A stretch of 64,000 nucleotides of DNA from Desulfosoma sp. (GTDB lineage Bacteria > Desulfobacterota > Syntrophobacteria > Syntrophobacterales > DSM-9756), in NCBI GenBank assembly GCA_037481875.1, contig JBBFKY010000010.1, positions 61,672 through 125,671 on the forward strand, in the 5' to 3' direction. The position numbers and the translations under genes were made by a program. Positions 36,350 to 44,680 of the stretch are shown one piece after another (within the stretch, counting starts at the first letter, position 1; every line of letters begins with the position of its first letter). Under the pieces are notes generated by a model. It ran no database searches, was not told where the DNA came from, and saw only the letters and a list, made by a program, of their open reading frames with translations.

Positions 36350-37534
36350 ATGGATTTTCAACTGAGCGACGAACAGCGCATGATCAAGGAAACGGTGTAC
36401 AAATGGTCCGTCAATGAGTTGGGTCCCATTCAGGAAAAAGTGGACGACGAAGACTGGTTTCCTCCCGATTTTTTCAAAAAATGTGCGGAAATCGGTATTC
36501 TCGGGATCACCATCGACGAAAAATACGGCGGTCTTGGCGGCGACGTTTTGATGCAAACCTTGGCCGTTGAAGAAATGAGCCGCATTTGCCCCGGGCTTGC
36601 CATGACCTACGCCGCTCATTCCAACCTGTGCATGCACAATATTCACAAGAATGCCAGCGAGAAACTCAAGGAAAAATATCTTCCCCCCATGGTTCGAGGA
36701 GAAAAAATCGGGGCTTTGGGGCTCACCGAACCCAATGCAGGTTCCGATGCCATGAGTCTGCGCACGCGCGCGGAAAAGAAAGGCGACAAGTATATTCTTA
36801 ACGGCACGAAGATGTTTATCACCAACGGTCCCATTGCGGATGTGATTTTGGTGTATGCCAAGACGGCTCCAGAAAAAGGTGCCAAGGGTATCAGCGCTTT
36901 TATTGTGGAAAAGGATTTTCCGGGCTTTTCCGTGTCACGAAAGCTTAAAAAATGCGGCATGCGGGGTTCCCCGACAGGGGAACTGGTTTTTGAAGACTGC
37001 GAAGTGCCCGCGGAAAATCTTGTGGGTGAGGAAAACAATGGGGTGCATGTCATGACCAGCGGGCTGGATGTAGAACGTATTGTTTTAGCCGGCGGCTCGG
37101 TAGGCATGGCCCAGCAGGCTTTGGACTATTCCATCCGCTACGCAGCGGAAAGGGAACAGTTCGGGCAGCCCATCGGCAAATTTCAGATGATTCAACAAAA
37201 GCTTGCGGACATGTATGCCCGCACCGAAGCCGCCCGTCTTCTGGTTTATCGGGCGGCCCACGTGGCTCAAAACGCTCCTCGAGGCGGCAAGGGCACAGAA
37301 CTGACTCGCCAAGCGGCGGCTGCCATCCTTTTTGCTTCCGAAACCGCCACATGGGTTTGCAATCAAGCCATTCAGATTCACGGCGGGTATGGGTATTGCT
37401 TGGAGTTTCCCGTGCAGAAACTATGGCGCGATGCCAAACTGTACGAGATTGGAGCGGGGACCAACGAGATTCGGCGAATTGTGGTGGCTCGAGAACTTCT
37501 TCGAGAGGCCTTGGCTCGAGCTGGCAAGGCCTAG
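36350..37534 (+). CDS. Acyl-CoA dehydrogenase, isovaleryl-CoA dehydrogenase type
   Basis: 394 aa flavoprotein. The catalytic base sits at E242 in GLDVERIVLAGG, the isovaleryl-CoA dehydrogenase location. The short-chain position (YEGTxE) has KLYEIGAGTNEIRR instead, with Gly where the Glu would be. Other marks are GLTEPNAGSDAMSLRT, FITNGPIADVILVYAKT and QIHGGYGYCLEFPV. It converts isovaleryl-CoA or a similar branched acyl-CoA to the enoyl form and passes electrons to ETF. The start ATG follows CAGGAGAG. It leads a four-gene branched-chain catabolic cluster. Confidence 0.92.
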   Translation: MDFQLSDEQRMIKETVYKWSVNELGPIQEKVDDEDWFPPDFFKKCAEIGILGITIDEKYGGLGGDVLMQTLAVEEMSRICPGLAMTYAAHSNLCMHNIHKNASEKLKEKYLPPMVRGEKIGALGLTEPNAGSDAMSLRTRAEKKGDKYILNGTKMFITNGPIADVILVYAKTAPEKGAKGISAFIVEKDFPGFSVSRKLKKCGMRGSPTGELVFEDCEVPAENLVGEENNGVHVMTSGLDVERIVLAGGSVGMAQQALDYSIRYAAEREQFGQPIGKFQMIQQKLADMYARTEAARLLVYRAAHVAQNAPRGGKGTELTRQAAAAILFASETATWVCNQAIQIHGGYGYCLEFPVQKLWRDAKLYEIGAGTNEIRRIVVARELLREALARAGKA

Positions 37535-37602
37535 GAGGCGTTTCCGTAAGACCTTGTGTTTCCTAAAGCTTCAAGTGCTTAGCAGAAGGCAAGGAGGGGG
37601 CG

Positions 37603-38385
37603 ATGGAACAGCCTGTGGTGTTGGAAGAACGAAGGGATCAGGTCGCCATTCTCACGCTGAATCGACCGGAGGTGATGAATTCTTTTAATTTCGCCATGCT
37701 TCGTGGGCTTCAGGAAAAGATTGAATCTCTGCGTTTTGATGGGGACATTCGAGTGGTGATTGTCACCGGGGCTGGAGACAAGGCCTTTTGCGCCGGAGCA
37801 GACCTGAAGGAACGGGCGACTTTGTCCGAGGTTCAGGTGAAGGAATTTATTTTTACGATCCGCAATCTCTTTACCGCCATAGAAGACCTTCCGAAGCCGG
37901 TTATTGCGGCGGTCAACGGGGTAGCTTTAGGAGGCGGCACGGAACTGGCTCTGGCCTGCGATATTCGCATCGCCTCGTCAAAGGCGACCATGGGGCTTAC
38001 GGAAACCCGGTTGGCCATCATACCCGGAGCCGGGGGCACGCAACGCCTGCCGCGTCTTGTCGGGCGTGGCAAAGCTAAGGAACTCATTTTCACCGGCCGA
38101 CGTGTGGACGCTGAAGAAGCCTTGCGTATCGGATTGGTCAACAGCGTGGCTCCCCCGGAAAAGCTCATGGATGAATGCTTGGCCATGGCCGCCATGATCT
38201 GCGAAACAGGTCCCATCGCCATTCAGCAGGCCAAGTACGCCATCAATTACGGTTTGGAAACGGACCTGCACACCGGCTTGGCTATTGAATCCAATGCCTA
38301 CTGGATCACCATTCCCACGGAAGACCGTCTGGAAGGGCTTGCGGCTTTTCGGGAAAAACGCAAACCCGTCTACAAGGGCAAGTGA
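37603..38385 (+). CDS. Enoyl-CoA hydratase, methylglutaconyl-CoA hydratase (AUH) type
   Basis: 260 aa crotonase. It has the oxyanion-hole segment AFCAGADLKERA, then GVALGGGTELALACDIRIAS and GLTETRLAIIPGAGGTQRLP, with both catalytic Glu residues. The C-terminal LAIESNAYWITIPTEDRLEG and FREKRKPVYKGK tail closely follows the AUH subgroup that hydrates 3-methylglutaconyl-CoA. The context with an isovaleryl-CoA dehydrogenase and carboxyltransferase supports this over straight-chain oxidation. The start follows AAGGAGG. The next gene begins about 47 bp after its stop. Confidence 0.88.
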   Translation: MEQPVVLEERRDQVAILTLNRPEVMNSFNFAMLRGLQEKIESLRFDGDIRVVIVTGAGDKAFCAGADLKERATLSEVQVKEFIFTIRNLFTAIEDLPKPVIAAVNGVALGGGTELALACDIRIASSKATMGLTETRLAIIPGAGGTQRLPRLVGRGKAKELIFTGRRVDAEEALRIGLVNSVAPPEKLMDECLAMAAMICETGPIAIQQAKYAINYGLETDLHTGLAIESNAYWITIPTEDRLEGLAAFREKRKPVYKGK

Positions 38386-38432
38386 AGCGTGAGAGATCGG
38401 GTCATCCTGTGGGAAGGGAAAAAGGTGATACT

Positions 38433-40034
38433 ATGAGCGATGCTCGAGCGGAAAACAGAGCTTTTTGGGAAAATGAAGAACTTAAGCTGGATGAAAGGGT
38501 TTACCATGCCATGTGGCCCGGCGGAGAAGCTGCAGTGCAACGCTTGGCCAAACAGGGCAAACAGCCGGTTCGGCAGCTCATTCAAAAGCTCATCGATCCG
38601 GGAACGGAATTTTATGAGCTGAGCCGTTTGGCAGGTTTCGGCATGCATTATCCCGAGGTGGATGATGTCCCATGCGGCGGAATCGTCACGGGAATCGGCA
38701 AGATCTACGGCAATTGGACCATGATCATTGCCAATGACAGCCGAGTCAAAGCCGGAACCTATTTCCCTATCACTCTCAAGAAGCACATGCGCGCTCAGGC
38801 CATTGCCGAACAATGCGGCCTCAATTGCGTTTATATCGCAGACTCAGGGGGCGCTTTTCTGCCCATGCAGGCCGATGTTTTTCCTGACGACGGCCATTTC
38901 GGCTCCATGTTTTACAACATGGCGCGCATGTCCGCTAAAGGGTTAAAGCAGATCACCTTGAGCACCGGGGGCAACACGGCCGGAGGCGCCTACATTGTCT
39001 TTATGGCCTGTCAGGCCGTCATGATCGAAAAACTGGCCTATTCCTTTTTAGGGGGGCCTCCTTTGGTGAAGGCGGCGACGGGCGAGGTCATTTCCGCAGA
39101 GGATCTTGGAGGTGCCCGTGTGCACACCCAGATTTCCGGTGGGGCGGACCATTTCTGCCGGACCCAAGACGAAGCCATTGAAAAGGTTCGAGAGATTCTG
39201 TCACTGGAACCCCCGCAAAAGCTTCATATTCACCGTTATGCCGAATCCCCGCCGATGGTGCCGGTGGAAACCATTTACGAAGAGCTTCCGGCCAAGATTC
39301 ATCAAGGAATCAACGTGAGAGCGGTGATTCAGGCTTTTGCCGACGACAGCCATTTCATTGAATACAAGAAAAACTATGCTCCCGGACGCGGCGACAACAT
39401 CGTCACAGGAAAGATTCGCCTCAAGGGCATTCCCGTGGGAATCATTGCCTCCAACGGTTTGGGAATCATTTTTGTGGAGGCGGCCCGCAAAGCTACCGAA
39501 TGGATTGTGCGGTGCTGTCAGGAAAAGGTGCCTTTGCTGTTCATTCAAAGTTCTCCAGGCTACATGGTGGGTTCTGAATCGGAACACATGGGAATCGGCA
39601 AGTACGGCGCCGACATGGTGCGCGCCGTCTCCTGTGCTCAGGTGCCGCGTATTCAACTGGTTATCGGGCCGGACAACGGAGCGGCCAATTACGGCATGTG
39701 CGGCCGAGCCTACAGGCCTCATTTTCTTTTCGCCACCATGAGGGCTCGAACGTCGGTGATGAGTGGACGCTCCGCAGCCGAGGTGCTTTTGTCCATTGAA
39801 GAGCGTAAGAGGGCCGCGGAAGGCAAACCCATGAGTGATGGAGAAAAACAGGCCTTTCGCATGCAAATGATTGAAAAATATGATGGGGAGGCTCATCCCT
39901 TTTTCTGCGGGGCTCGACTCTTGAACGACAGGGTCCTCAAGTTTCGCGAGATTCGTGACTGGCTGGCCATGGCTTTTGAGGTCAGTCTGCTTAAACCCAT
40001 TGGAGATCCGGCTTTCGGTAACCTGAGGTTTTAG
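38433..40034 (+). CDS. Acyl-CoA carboxylase carboxyltransferase (methylcrotonyl-CoA type)
   Basis: 533 aa, the size of MCC beta. Both crotonase-like halves are present. The family motifs are YIADSGGAFLPMQADVFPD, FLGGPPLVKAATGEVISAED and GIIASNGLGIIFVEAARKAT, and the biotin/CoA region is IGPDNGAANYGMCGRAYRPH. It should move CO2 between biotin and 3-methylcrotonyl-CoA or a related acyl-CoA. No biotin carboxylase or biotin carrier gene lies in the cluster. Sequence differences such as GPDNGAANYG (MCC has GGSYGAGNYG) suggest a distinct subgroup. The start ATG follows AAGGTG; a GTG at 38382 overlaps the previous stop and is the alternative. Confidence 0.86.
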   Translation: MSDARAENRAFWENEELKLDERVYHAMWPGGEAAVQRLAKQGKQPVRQLIQKLIDPGTEFYELSRLAGFGMHYPEVDDVPCGGIVTGIGKIYGNWTMIIANDSRVKAGTYFPITLKKHMRAQAIAEQCGLNCVYIADSGGAFLPMQADVFPDDGHFGSMFYNMARMSAKGLKQITLSTGGNTAGGAYIVFMACQAVMIEKLAYSFLGGPPLVKAATGEVISAEDLGGARVHTQISGGADHFCRTQDEAIEKVREILSLEPPQKLHIHRYAESPPMVPVETIYEELPAKIHQGINVRAVIQAFADDSHFIEYKKNYAPGRGDNIVTGKIRLKGIPVGIIASNGLGIIFVEAARKATEWIVRCCQEKVPLLFIQSSPGYMVGSESEHMGIGKYGADMVRAVSCAQVPRIQLVIGPDNGAANYGMCGRAYRPHFLFATMRARTSVMSGRSAAEVLLSIEERKRAAEGKPMSDGEKQAFRMQMIEKYDGEAHPFFCGARLLNDRVLKFREIRDWLAMAFEVSLLKPIGDPAFGNLRF

Positions 40035-40350
40035 CGGCTGGGACGAGAAGCCTGTGTGGTGAATGCCCCCGTGCCGAGGGCCTATGCCTTGCTGAAAAAC
40101 ATGAATACTCGATCCTCGAGCAAATCAAGAAGCCTCTGAACATGTTCAGGGATTGCTTCACGAGGAAGAGAAAAAAGCAAGGCGTCGGGTCCGTCTCAAA
40201 AGGACGGATGCAGGGATGAAAAATCCGGGTTTCTTTAAACGGCACACTCAGGTGCCGAATGTGTGACCGCCTCACCTGCCGCCCAAGGAAGGAAGCAGTG
40301 CATGGCGAACATTCTAACCTCTTATGGACTCCCAACAAGGAGGAAGCAGC
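40035..40350. other. Spacer before the lyase-like gene
   Basis: 316 bp with no gene or repeat module recognised. It separates the carboxyltransferase from the HMG-CoA-lyase-like gene, so the latter may have its own promoter. Confidence 0.45.
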
Positions 40351-41370
40351 ATGGCGACGATGAATTATCCAAAGAAAGTGGTTTTGGGCGACATTACGGT
40401 TCGAGACGGCTTTCAGCACGAAGAGAAATACATACCTCTTGAAGCCAAATTATGGGTGGCTGAGCAGCTGGTGCTGGCTGGATTCCGCCGCATTGAACTG
40501 ACCAACCTGGGGAACCCCGTAGGGATGCCTCAGTTCAAGGACGCCGATGAGCTGTTAAAGCGTTTTCGTAACAGCAAGAAAATCGCGCACTTGATCAAAG
40601 ACGTGGAAGTCACTGCCATTACCATTCGAGAAAAGGCCGTGGAACGCGCCATCAAAGCCCGTCAAGAGGGCTACGGACCGGATCGTATCCTTTTCATGGT
40701 GTCCACCAGCGAATCGCACCACAAGAAAAACTCCGGGACCACCTTGGCCGAGTACTGGAAGATGTGCGAGGAATACATTCCCAAGGCCCATGCAGTCGGC
40801 ATGAAAGTCTGCGGAACCGTGAGCACCATCTGGGGATGTCCCATCGAAGGCCCTACGGAACTGAAAAAAGCCGTGGAATTTACTCGACGCTGGTTGGATA
40901 TCGGGGCCGACGACATTGAACATGCCGACCACGACGGATCGGCTCCTCCCAACAAGGTCTATGAATATTTTTCTATGATTCTGGATGCCATTCCGGATAC
41001 TTCCAAACACATCGCCCATTTTCATGTAACCCGAGGTTGGGGTCTGGCCAATGTTTTGGCGGCATTGCAGGCGGGCATCACCCATTATGAAGGCACCATG
41101 GGCGGCATCGGCGGACAACCGGCCAACTTCGTGGACGGTGTTCCCGTGGCCGGCACAGGTTCTTATTACTATGTGGATCCTTCCATCGTCGGTCTGGTGT
41201 GCATGGAAGACATGGTGGTGATGATGGATGAGATGGGTATCGATACCGGCGTGGATGTGGACAAGGTTTTGGAAATCGGCCGATGGGTGGAAAAGATTGT
41301 GGGTCGGCGTCTGCGATCCGAATGTGTGCGCACGGGACGCATTCCCAAGTCCATGACCGGCCGCGGCTAG
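40351..41370 (+). CDS. HMG-CoA-lyase-like DRE-TIM metalloenzyme lacking the usual catalytic Cys
   Basis: 339 aa. The barrel starts VVLGDITVRDGFQHEEKYIP, the metal and catalytic Arg-Asp region. The second metal pair is HIAHFHVTRGWGLANVLAAL, like HCHDTYGxALAN of HMG-CoA lyase. The flexible loop, GGCPYAxGASGN in true lyases, reads GTMGGIGGQPANFVDGVPVA here, so the catalytic Cys is replaced. It may be a lyase with another proton donor, or use a different 3-hydroxyacyl-CoA. The start ATG follows AAGGAGGAAGCAGC. It closes the branched-chain cluster and is followed by a clear terminator. Confidence 0.8.
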   Translation: MATMNYPKKVVLGDITVRDGFQHEEKYIPLEAKLWVAEQLVLAGFRRIELTNLGNPVGMPQFKDADELLKRFRNSKKIAHLIKDVEVTAITIREKAVERAIKARQEGYGPDRILFMVSTSESHHKKNSGTTLAEYWKMCEEYIPKAHAVGMKVCGTVSTIWGCPIEGPTELKKAVEFTRRWLDIGADDIEHADHDGSAPPNKVYEYFSMILDAIPDTSKHIAHFHVTRGWGLANVLAALQAGITHYEGTMGGIGGQPANFVDGVPVAGTGSYYYVDPSIVGLVCMEDMVVMMDEMGIDTGVDVDKVLEIGRWVEKIVGRRLRSECVRTGRIPKSMTGRG

Positions 41371-41390
41371 CTTTGATTTTTTCCAAGCGT

Positions 41391-41414
41391 GGGGGCCGTT
41401 CGGCCCCCTTTTCG
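41391..41414 (+). terminator. Rho-independent terminator
   Basis: GGGGGCCG and CGGCCCCC form a perfect 8 bp stem around TT, followed by TTTTC, 20 bp after the lyase-like stop codon. It ends the branched-chain catabolic unit. Confidence 0.9.
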
Positions 41415-41552
41415 TGCGGGTTTTCCGGATACCTTCATGACTTAGATCCACGGCTTGATCTTTGATGCCGTGCTTTTTCCCAAGATTGTCATTGCCTTCC
41501 TACCTCAGCGTGCCGTATTCATGGATCCACATTGTCTCAAGGGGGGACATCC

Positions 41553-42512
41553 ATGGAATACGGTATTCGTCGTTACGAATCCTCGCAGAGGCTATGGTGG
41601 TTTACCTTCCTGCTAGCGTGTCTTGCGGCGGGATTTCCGGCTTCCGGTCTGTTGCGCTCGGCTCTTGGCGCCTCTTCGCTGAACACCACCTTAAAGCCTC
41701 AAGAAGCCCTTCAAGGGATGGATTTTTGGTTGAGCACGCCCTGGGCCAACCAAGGCCTTCTGGGATCGGTGATTTTCTACCTGGTGGGTGTGTTGTGCGT
41801 CTGCCTTGTTTTAAGAATTCTGTGGCTTCTTTTTCAGGTTTGGGGAACCTTCATGGTGGCTCGCGCTTTGAGAAAGCATGTGGGCTTCGAAATGCCGGAA
41901 AAGAATGCGAAACGGCTTGAGTGGTTCACGGAAAATGCTTCCAAGGCTCTTCCCTTAAAGGCCCTGGCACGGGATGCCGCTCGTTTGCCCTGGTCCCTTT
42001 TTTCTTTGGCCCACAAGAGGCTGCGTCTTCTTGTTCTGGAAGGTCAAGGAACACCGTCTTCCGACGAGATGGTGCATCGGGAACAAAGGCTGGAAGGGCT
42101 GGATTGGCACCTTGTGCCTTCGTCCTGGGATGCCTTTCGATCCATCAGTCGTTTCCTGCCACTCCTGGGCTTTGTGCAGTCCGCGTGGGTTTTTTACCTG
42201 TGGGTTCAGCCAGTGATTGACGGCACGCAGGATGCGGCAAGTACGGCCGTGATGGGTATCGCCAGCCTTTTGGCATTGGTCCAATCCGTTTCCGTCACCC
42301 TTGCCTTTGCTTTGGCATCCGGATTCCTATCGCGCTTGGAAAACCTTTATCTTTCCCGCTTGGACGGCCTCTTTTACGACCAGCTTCTTTCCAGGGTGCC
42401 GCTGCACAATGCGGACACCCTCGTGATCCTTAAAACCCTCACCACGCACTTTCAAGAACTGCAGGCACGTTTGAAAAGGTTAGAAGAGGCCCTGCTTCGA
42501 AACCGACAGTAA
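41553..42512 (+). CDS. Membrane protein with MotA/TolQ/ExbB-like layout
   Basis: 319 aa. Predicted membrane helices lie near residues 15-35, 72-97, 200-220 and 228-255. A long cytosolic part lies between helices 2 and 3, and a C-terminal helical tail (FQELQARLKRLEEALLRNRQ) follows. This resembles MotA/TolQ/ExbB proton-channel subunits, where two late helices line the channel. No TolR/ExbD partner is adjacent. The start follows GGGGGGAC. It is convergent with an unknown gene (11 bp gap). Its channel role is inference only. Confidence 0.6.
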   Translation: MEYGIRRYESSQRLWWFTFLLACLAAGFPASGLLRSALGASSLNTTLKPQEALQGMDFWLSTPWANQGLLGSVIFYLVGVLCVCLVLRILWLLFQVWGTFMVARALRKHVGFEMPEKNAKRLEWFTENASKALPLKALARDAARLPWSLFSLAHKRLRLLVLEGQGTPSSDEMVHREQRLEGLDWHLVPSSWDAFRSISRFLPLLGFVQSAWVFYLWVQPVIDGTQDAASTAVMGIASLLALVQSVSVTLAFALASGFLSRLENLYLSRLDGLFYDQLLSRVPLHNADTLVILKTLTTHFQELQARLKRLEEALLRNRQ

Positions 42513-42523
42513 ACCTCAGGGCT

Positions 42524-43129
42524 TCAGTGCAAAATATTGGATGAAGATTCATCGATGGGCATGATGCCCATTTGCCGAAGCAGCCTTCGATCACGAGGGC
42601 TCTTGGTTTTAAGCCATCTTTCGTAAATCCTCAGAATACCACCGGCATGCTGCCGACCAGAGGTGTCTCCGATTTCGGCAAAAAGATCTACCAGCCGAAG
42701 GAATTTTTCGCTCAGTTCTTGAAAAACCCCTTCAAAACCCCAGTCCACGATTCGGGCAGCCAAAAGGGATTCCAAAGATCGATAAGCCGTGCTGCCGATG
42801 GCGGCATAATAGTCAATGTCCACCAAACGACGCTGGAAGCTGTCGGAAAAGAATCCGGAAACAAAAAGGGTTGTGTCTCCGATCTGCCTTAAAATGCGCG
42901 CCCTTTTTTCGCTGGACACTCCATAGCTTTCCAAGAGGGCTTGGGCAAAAGACTTGTCCCTTTCTCCCCATTCCGGTTCCTGCAGGGGGGAAGCGTGGGC
43001 GTAGCGGGACAACAGATCCACCAGATAGAACTGAGCCAATTGCGAGATTTCCACATCCAGGTCCTGCGACGCCTTTTCCACGGCATCCTTAAAGTATTCC
43101 AAGAGACTGCGGGTTTCCAACATGGCCAT
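42524..43129 (-). CDS. Conserved-looking protein of unknown function
   Basis: 201 aa, soluble and mostly helical, with no recognised motif. Distinct stretches are SQLAQFYLVDLLSRYAHASP, LRQIGDTTLFVSGFFSDSF, VDIDYYAAIGSTAYRSL and SGRQHAGGILRIYERWLKT. The repeated use of GDT and the ordered hydrophobic spacing indicate a real protein. The ATG at 43129 follows GAGGAGG with good spacing; a GTG 6 nt earlier is possible. It stands alone, convergent with the TolQ-like gene. Confidence 0.75.
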   Translation of the reverse strand: MAMLETRSLLEYFKDAVEKASQDLDVEISQLAQFYLVDLLSRYAHASPLQEPEWGERDKSFAQALLESYGVSSEKRARILRQIGDTTLFVSGFFSDSFQRRLVDIDYYAAIGSTAYRSLESLLAARIVDWGFEGVFQELSEKFLRLVDLFAEIGDTSGRQHAGGILRIYERWLKTKSPRDRRLLRQMGIMPIDESSSNILH

Positions 43130-43541
43130 GCCCACCTCCTCTCAAAGATGCCAAAACACCTCAACTAAAAGTTCTTGGAATTCCCAAAGGCTGTTGAAGT
43201 TTTCCAATCGCCCTTACCATATCCATCGGCATTTTAGGTTTCCCTCACAAGCCTTTTCTCGTTGCAGGTGGTGCCGTGAGCGCTACAGGCGAGCGAAAGG
43301 CAAAAATACCGGTTTTCTCGGTCTTGTGATCGACATCCATGGTTGATGTGTTACACGGAATCGGTGAAATGACGGAATGGATTTCTTTGACCTTGGCCCG
43401 GAGCGCCGAAGGCGACCGACAATTGAATTATGATCGAAAAATGGCCTAAGGATCAAGGTGGGATTTCAGACCCATGGTTTTCGGGCCGCATCCTTTCCCC
43501 GTTGACGGTGGCATTGAATGCCGGCCATGGGGAATGACATT

Positions 43542-43568
43542 GTAGGGACGGACCTGTGTGCCCGCCCC
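43542..43568 (+). repeat. Repeat module A with extended flank
   Basis: GTAGGGACGGACCTGTGTG followed by CCCGCCCC. The flank from about 43517 (AATGCCGGCCATGGGGAATG) is also found before the copy at 43692. Confidence 0.75.
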
Positions 43569-43691
43569 AGAATTTCCGGGCTTGGGTCGTGATGTGGGCG
43601 CCTCCATCGGTGCGCCTCTCTAGAAAGGGGTTGGTCCCGAAGCCCTCTGGATTGGTCACGATGTTTAATGCCGGCCGTGGGGAATGAAGCT

Positions 43692-43715
43692 GTCGGGGCG
43701 GAGCTATGTGTCCGC
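43692..43715 (+). repeat. Repeat module A, degenerate copy with the same flank
   Basis: GTCGGGGCGGAGCTATGTG followed by TCCGC. The flank AATGCCGGCCGTGGGGAATG lies 24 bp upstream. Confidence 0.65.
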
Positions 43716-43738
43716 AATCAGGCGCATGGGCCTTTTCT

Positions 43739-44428
43739 TCAAGAAAAATGAAGCCCTGTGCTTTTCTTTCGGCGTTGACGCCCCATGACAAGGCCGATCA
43801 GCCAACCGCACAAGAGCACCAAGGCGCCGGTGACAAACCATTTTATGTGTTGGGAAAAGCGAAGGCTTTCATTTTCCTGAGCGAGCCTTTTGGCCAAGGC
43901 CTGGCTTTCTGCGAGCGCCGCCTGCGTTCGATCGAATTCTTCCTTAAGTTTGAGATAATCGGAAGCCCCTTCCCGAAGCGCTTGGTGTTCTTTCTTGAGA
44001 GTTTCCAATTCGCGCGTGGTTTTTTCCAGGGTTTCGGTCAATTCCTTTTCCCGCGTCTGATAGCGCAGCCATTGGGAGTCATTGGCTGATAAAGAAGACT
44101 TGATGGCATTGTTTTCCTGACGCAGTTGAGCGGCCTGCTTTTCCCATGGCACTCGATCCATGAGATACCGGCTGATCACCCAGCCTTCCTTGTCTTTGTG
44201 AGGCCCGTCCAGAACACGCACAAAAGCCCAGCCGGCGTCGTTTTTCTGAAGCACTTTCACTTCTTGCCCGGAATTCAACATGGCAACGATTCTATGGGAT
44301 TGGCTCGGCCCGCTGCGAAGTGTGATTTCAAAAGTATCCGTCACATAGGCCGCCTGAACCGTGGCCGAAACCCAAAAAAGGCCGATACAAACCAGCCATA
44401 CCGGTCGCAACTTCGCACGATTCCTCAA
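43739..44428 (-). CDS. Exported SH3 / coiled-coil / TM protein (YgiM-like)
   Basis: 229 aa. A signal peptide (MRNRAKLRPVWLVCIGLFWV, cut after VQA) leads to a bacterial SH3 domain (AYVTDTFEITLRSGPSQSHR to EGWVISRYLMD). A coiled coil of about 100 aa and one C-terminal membrane helix (FVTGALVLLCGWLIGLVMG) with the basic tail RQRRKK follow, matching the TIGR04211 family. A TTG start 8 nt after AAAGGGGG gives an ideal signal peptide; the GTG at 44494 has no RBS and would add 22 basic residues. The role in the envelope is unknown; SH3b domains usually bind peptidoglycan. Confidence 0.82.
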   Translation of the reverse strand: MRNRAKLRPVWLVCIGLFWVSATVQAAYVTDTFEITLRSGPSQSHRIVAMLNSGQEVKVLQKNDAGWAFVRVLDGPHKDKEGWVISRYLMDRVPWEKQAAQLRQENNAIKSSLSANDSQWLRYQTREKELTETLEKTTRELETLKKEHQALREGASDYLKLKEEFDRTQAALAESQALAKRLAQENESLRFSQHIKWFVTGALVLLCGWLIGLVMGRQRRKKSTGLHFS

Positions 44429-44586
44429 AACGACACCCCCTTTTCGCCGTGCCTTGGTTCTTTCAGGCAAGGAAAGTTCTTTCAAACGGTTCACTATAGA
44501 GGCATTTTACAAAGTTCGGCAAGAAAAAGACGGAAGACTTCATGGAAGCGAAGAGAAAGTGACAAAATTGTTCTCACCGACTGGCG

Positions 44587-44614
44587 TTGACATTATGGAT
44601 GATTAAATTAATAG
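44587..44614 (+). promoter_or_regulatory. Possible dnaK promoter
   Basis: A perfect TTGACA -35 (44587-44592) and TAATAG (44609-44614) as -10 with 16 bp spacing, 67 bp before the dnaK start. No CIRCE element or clear sigma-32 box is seen. Confidence 0.45.
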
Positions 44615-44680
44615 ACGAAACGCATACCATCGAAATACTTCGGTTTGCGACATCTCTTCGCATGAAGGAGGATCAAGCAT

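Larger units (their letters stand above)
43130..43738. other. Repeat-bearing spacer
   Basis: 609 bp with two module A copies (43542-43568 and 43692-43715). Each is preceded by the shared 5' flank AATGCCGGCC(A/G)TGGGGAATGA, so module plus flank forms a unit of about 65 bp repeated at a 150 bp interval. No gene is supported. Confidence 0.65.

Noticed and set aside
44560..44680. CIRCE (HrcA) element before dnaK
   Set aside because: The TTAGCACTC-N9-GAGTGCTAA pattern is not present.
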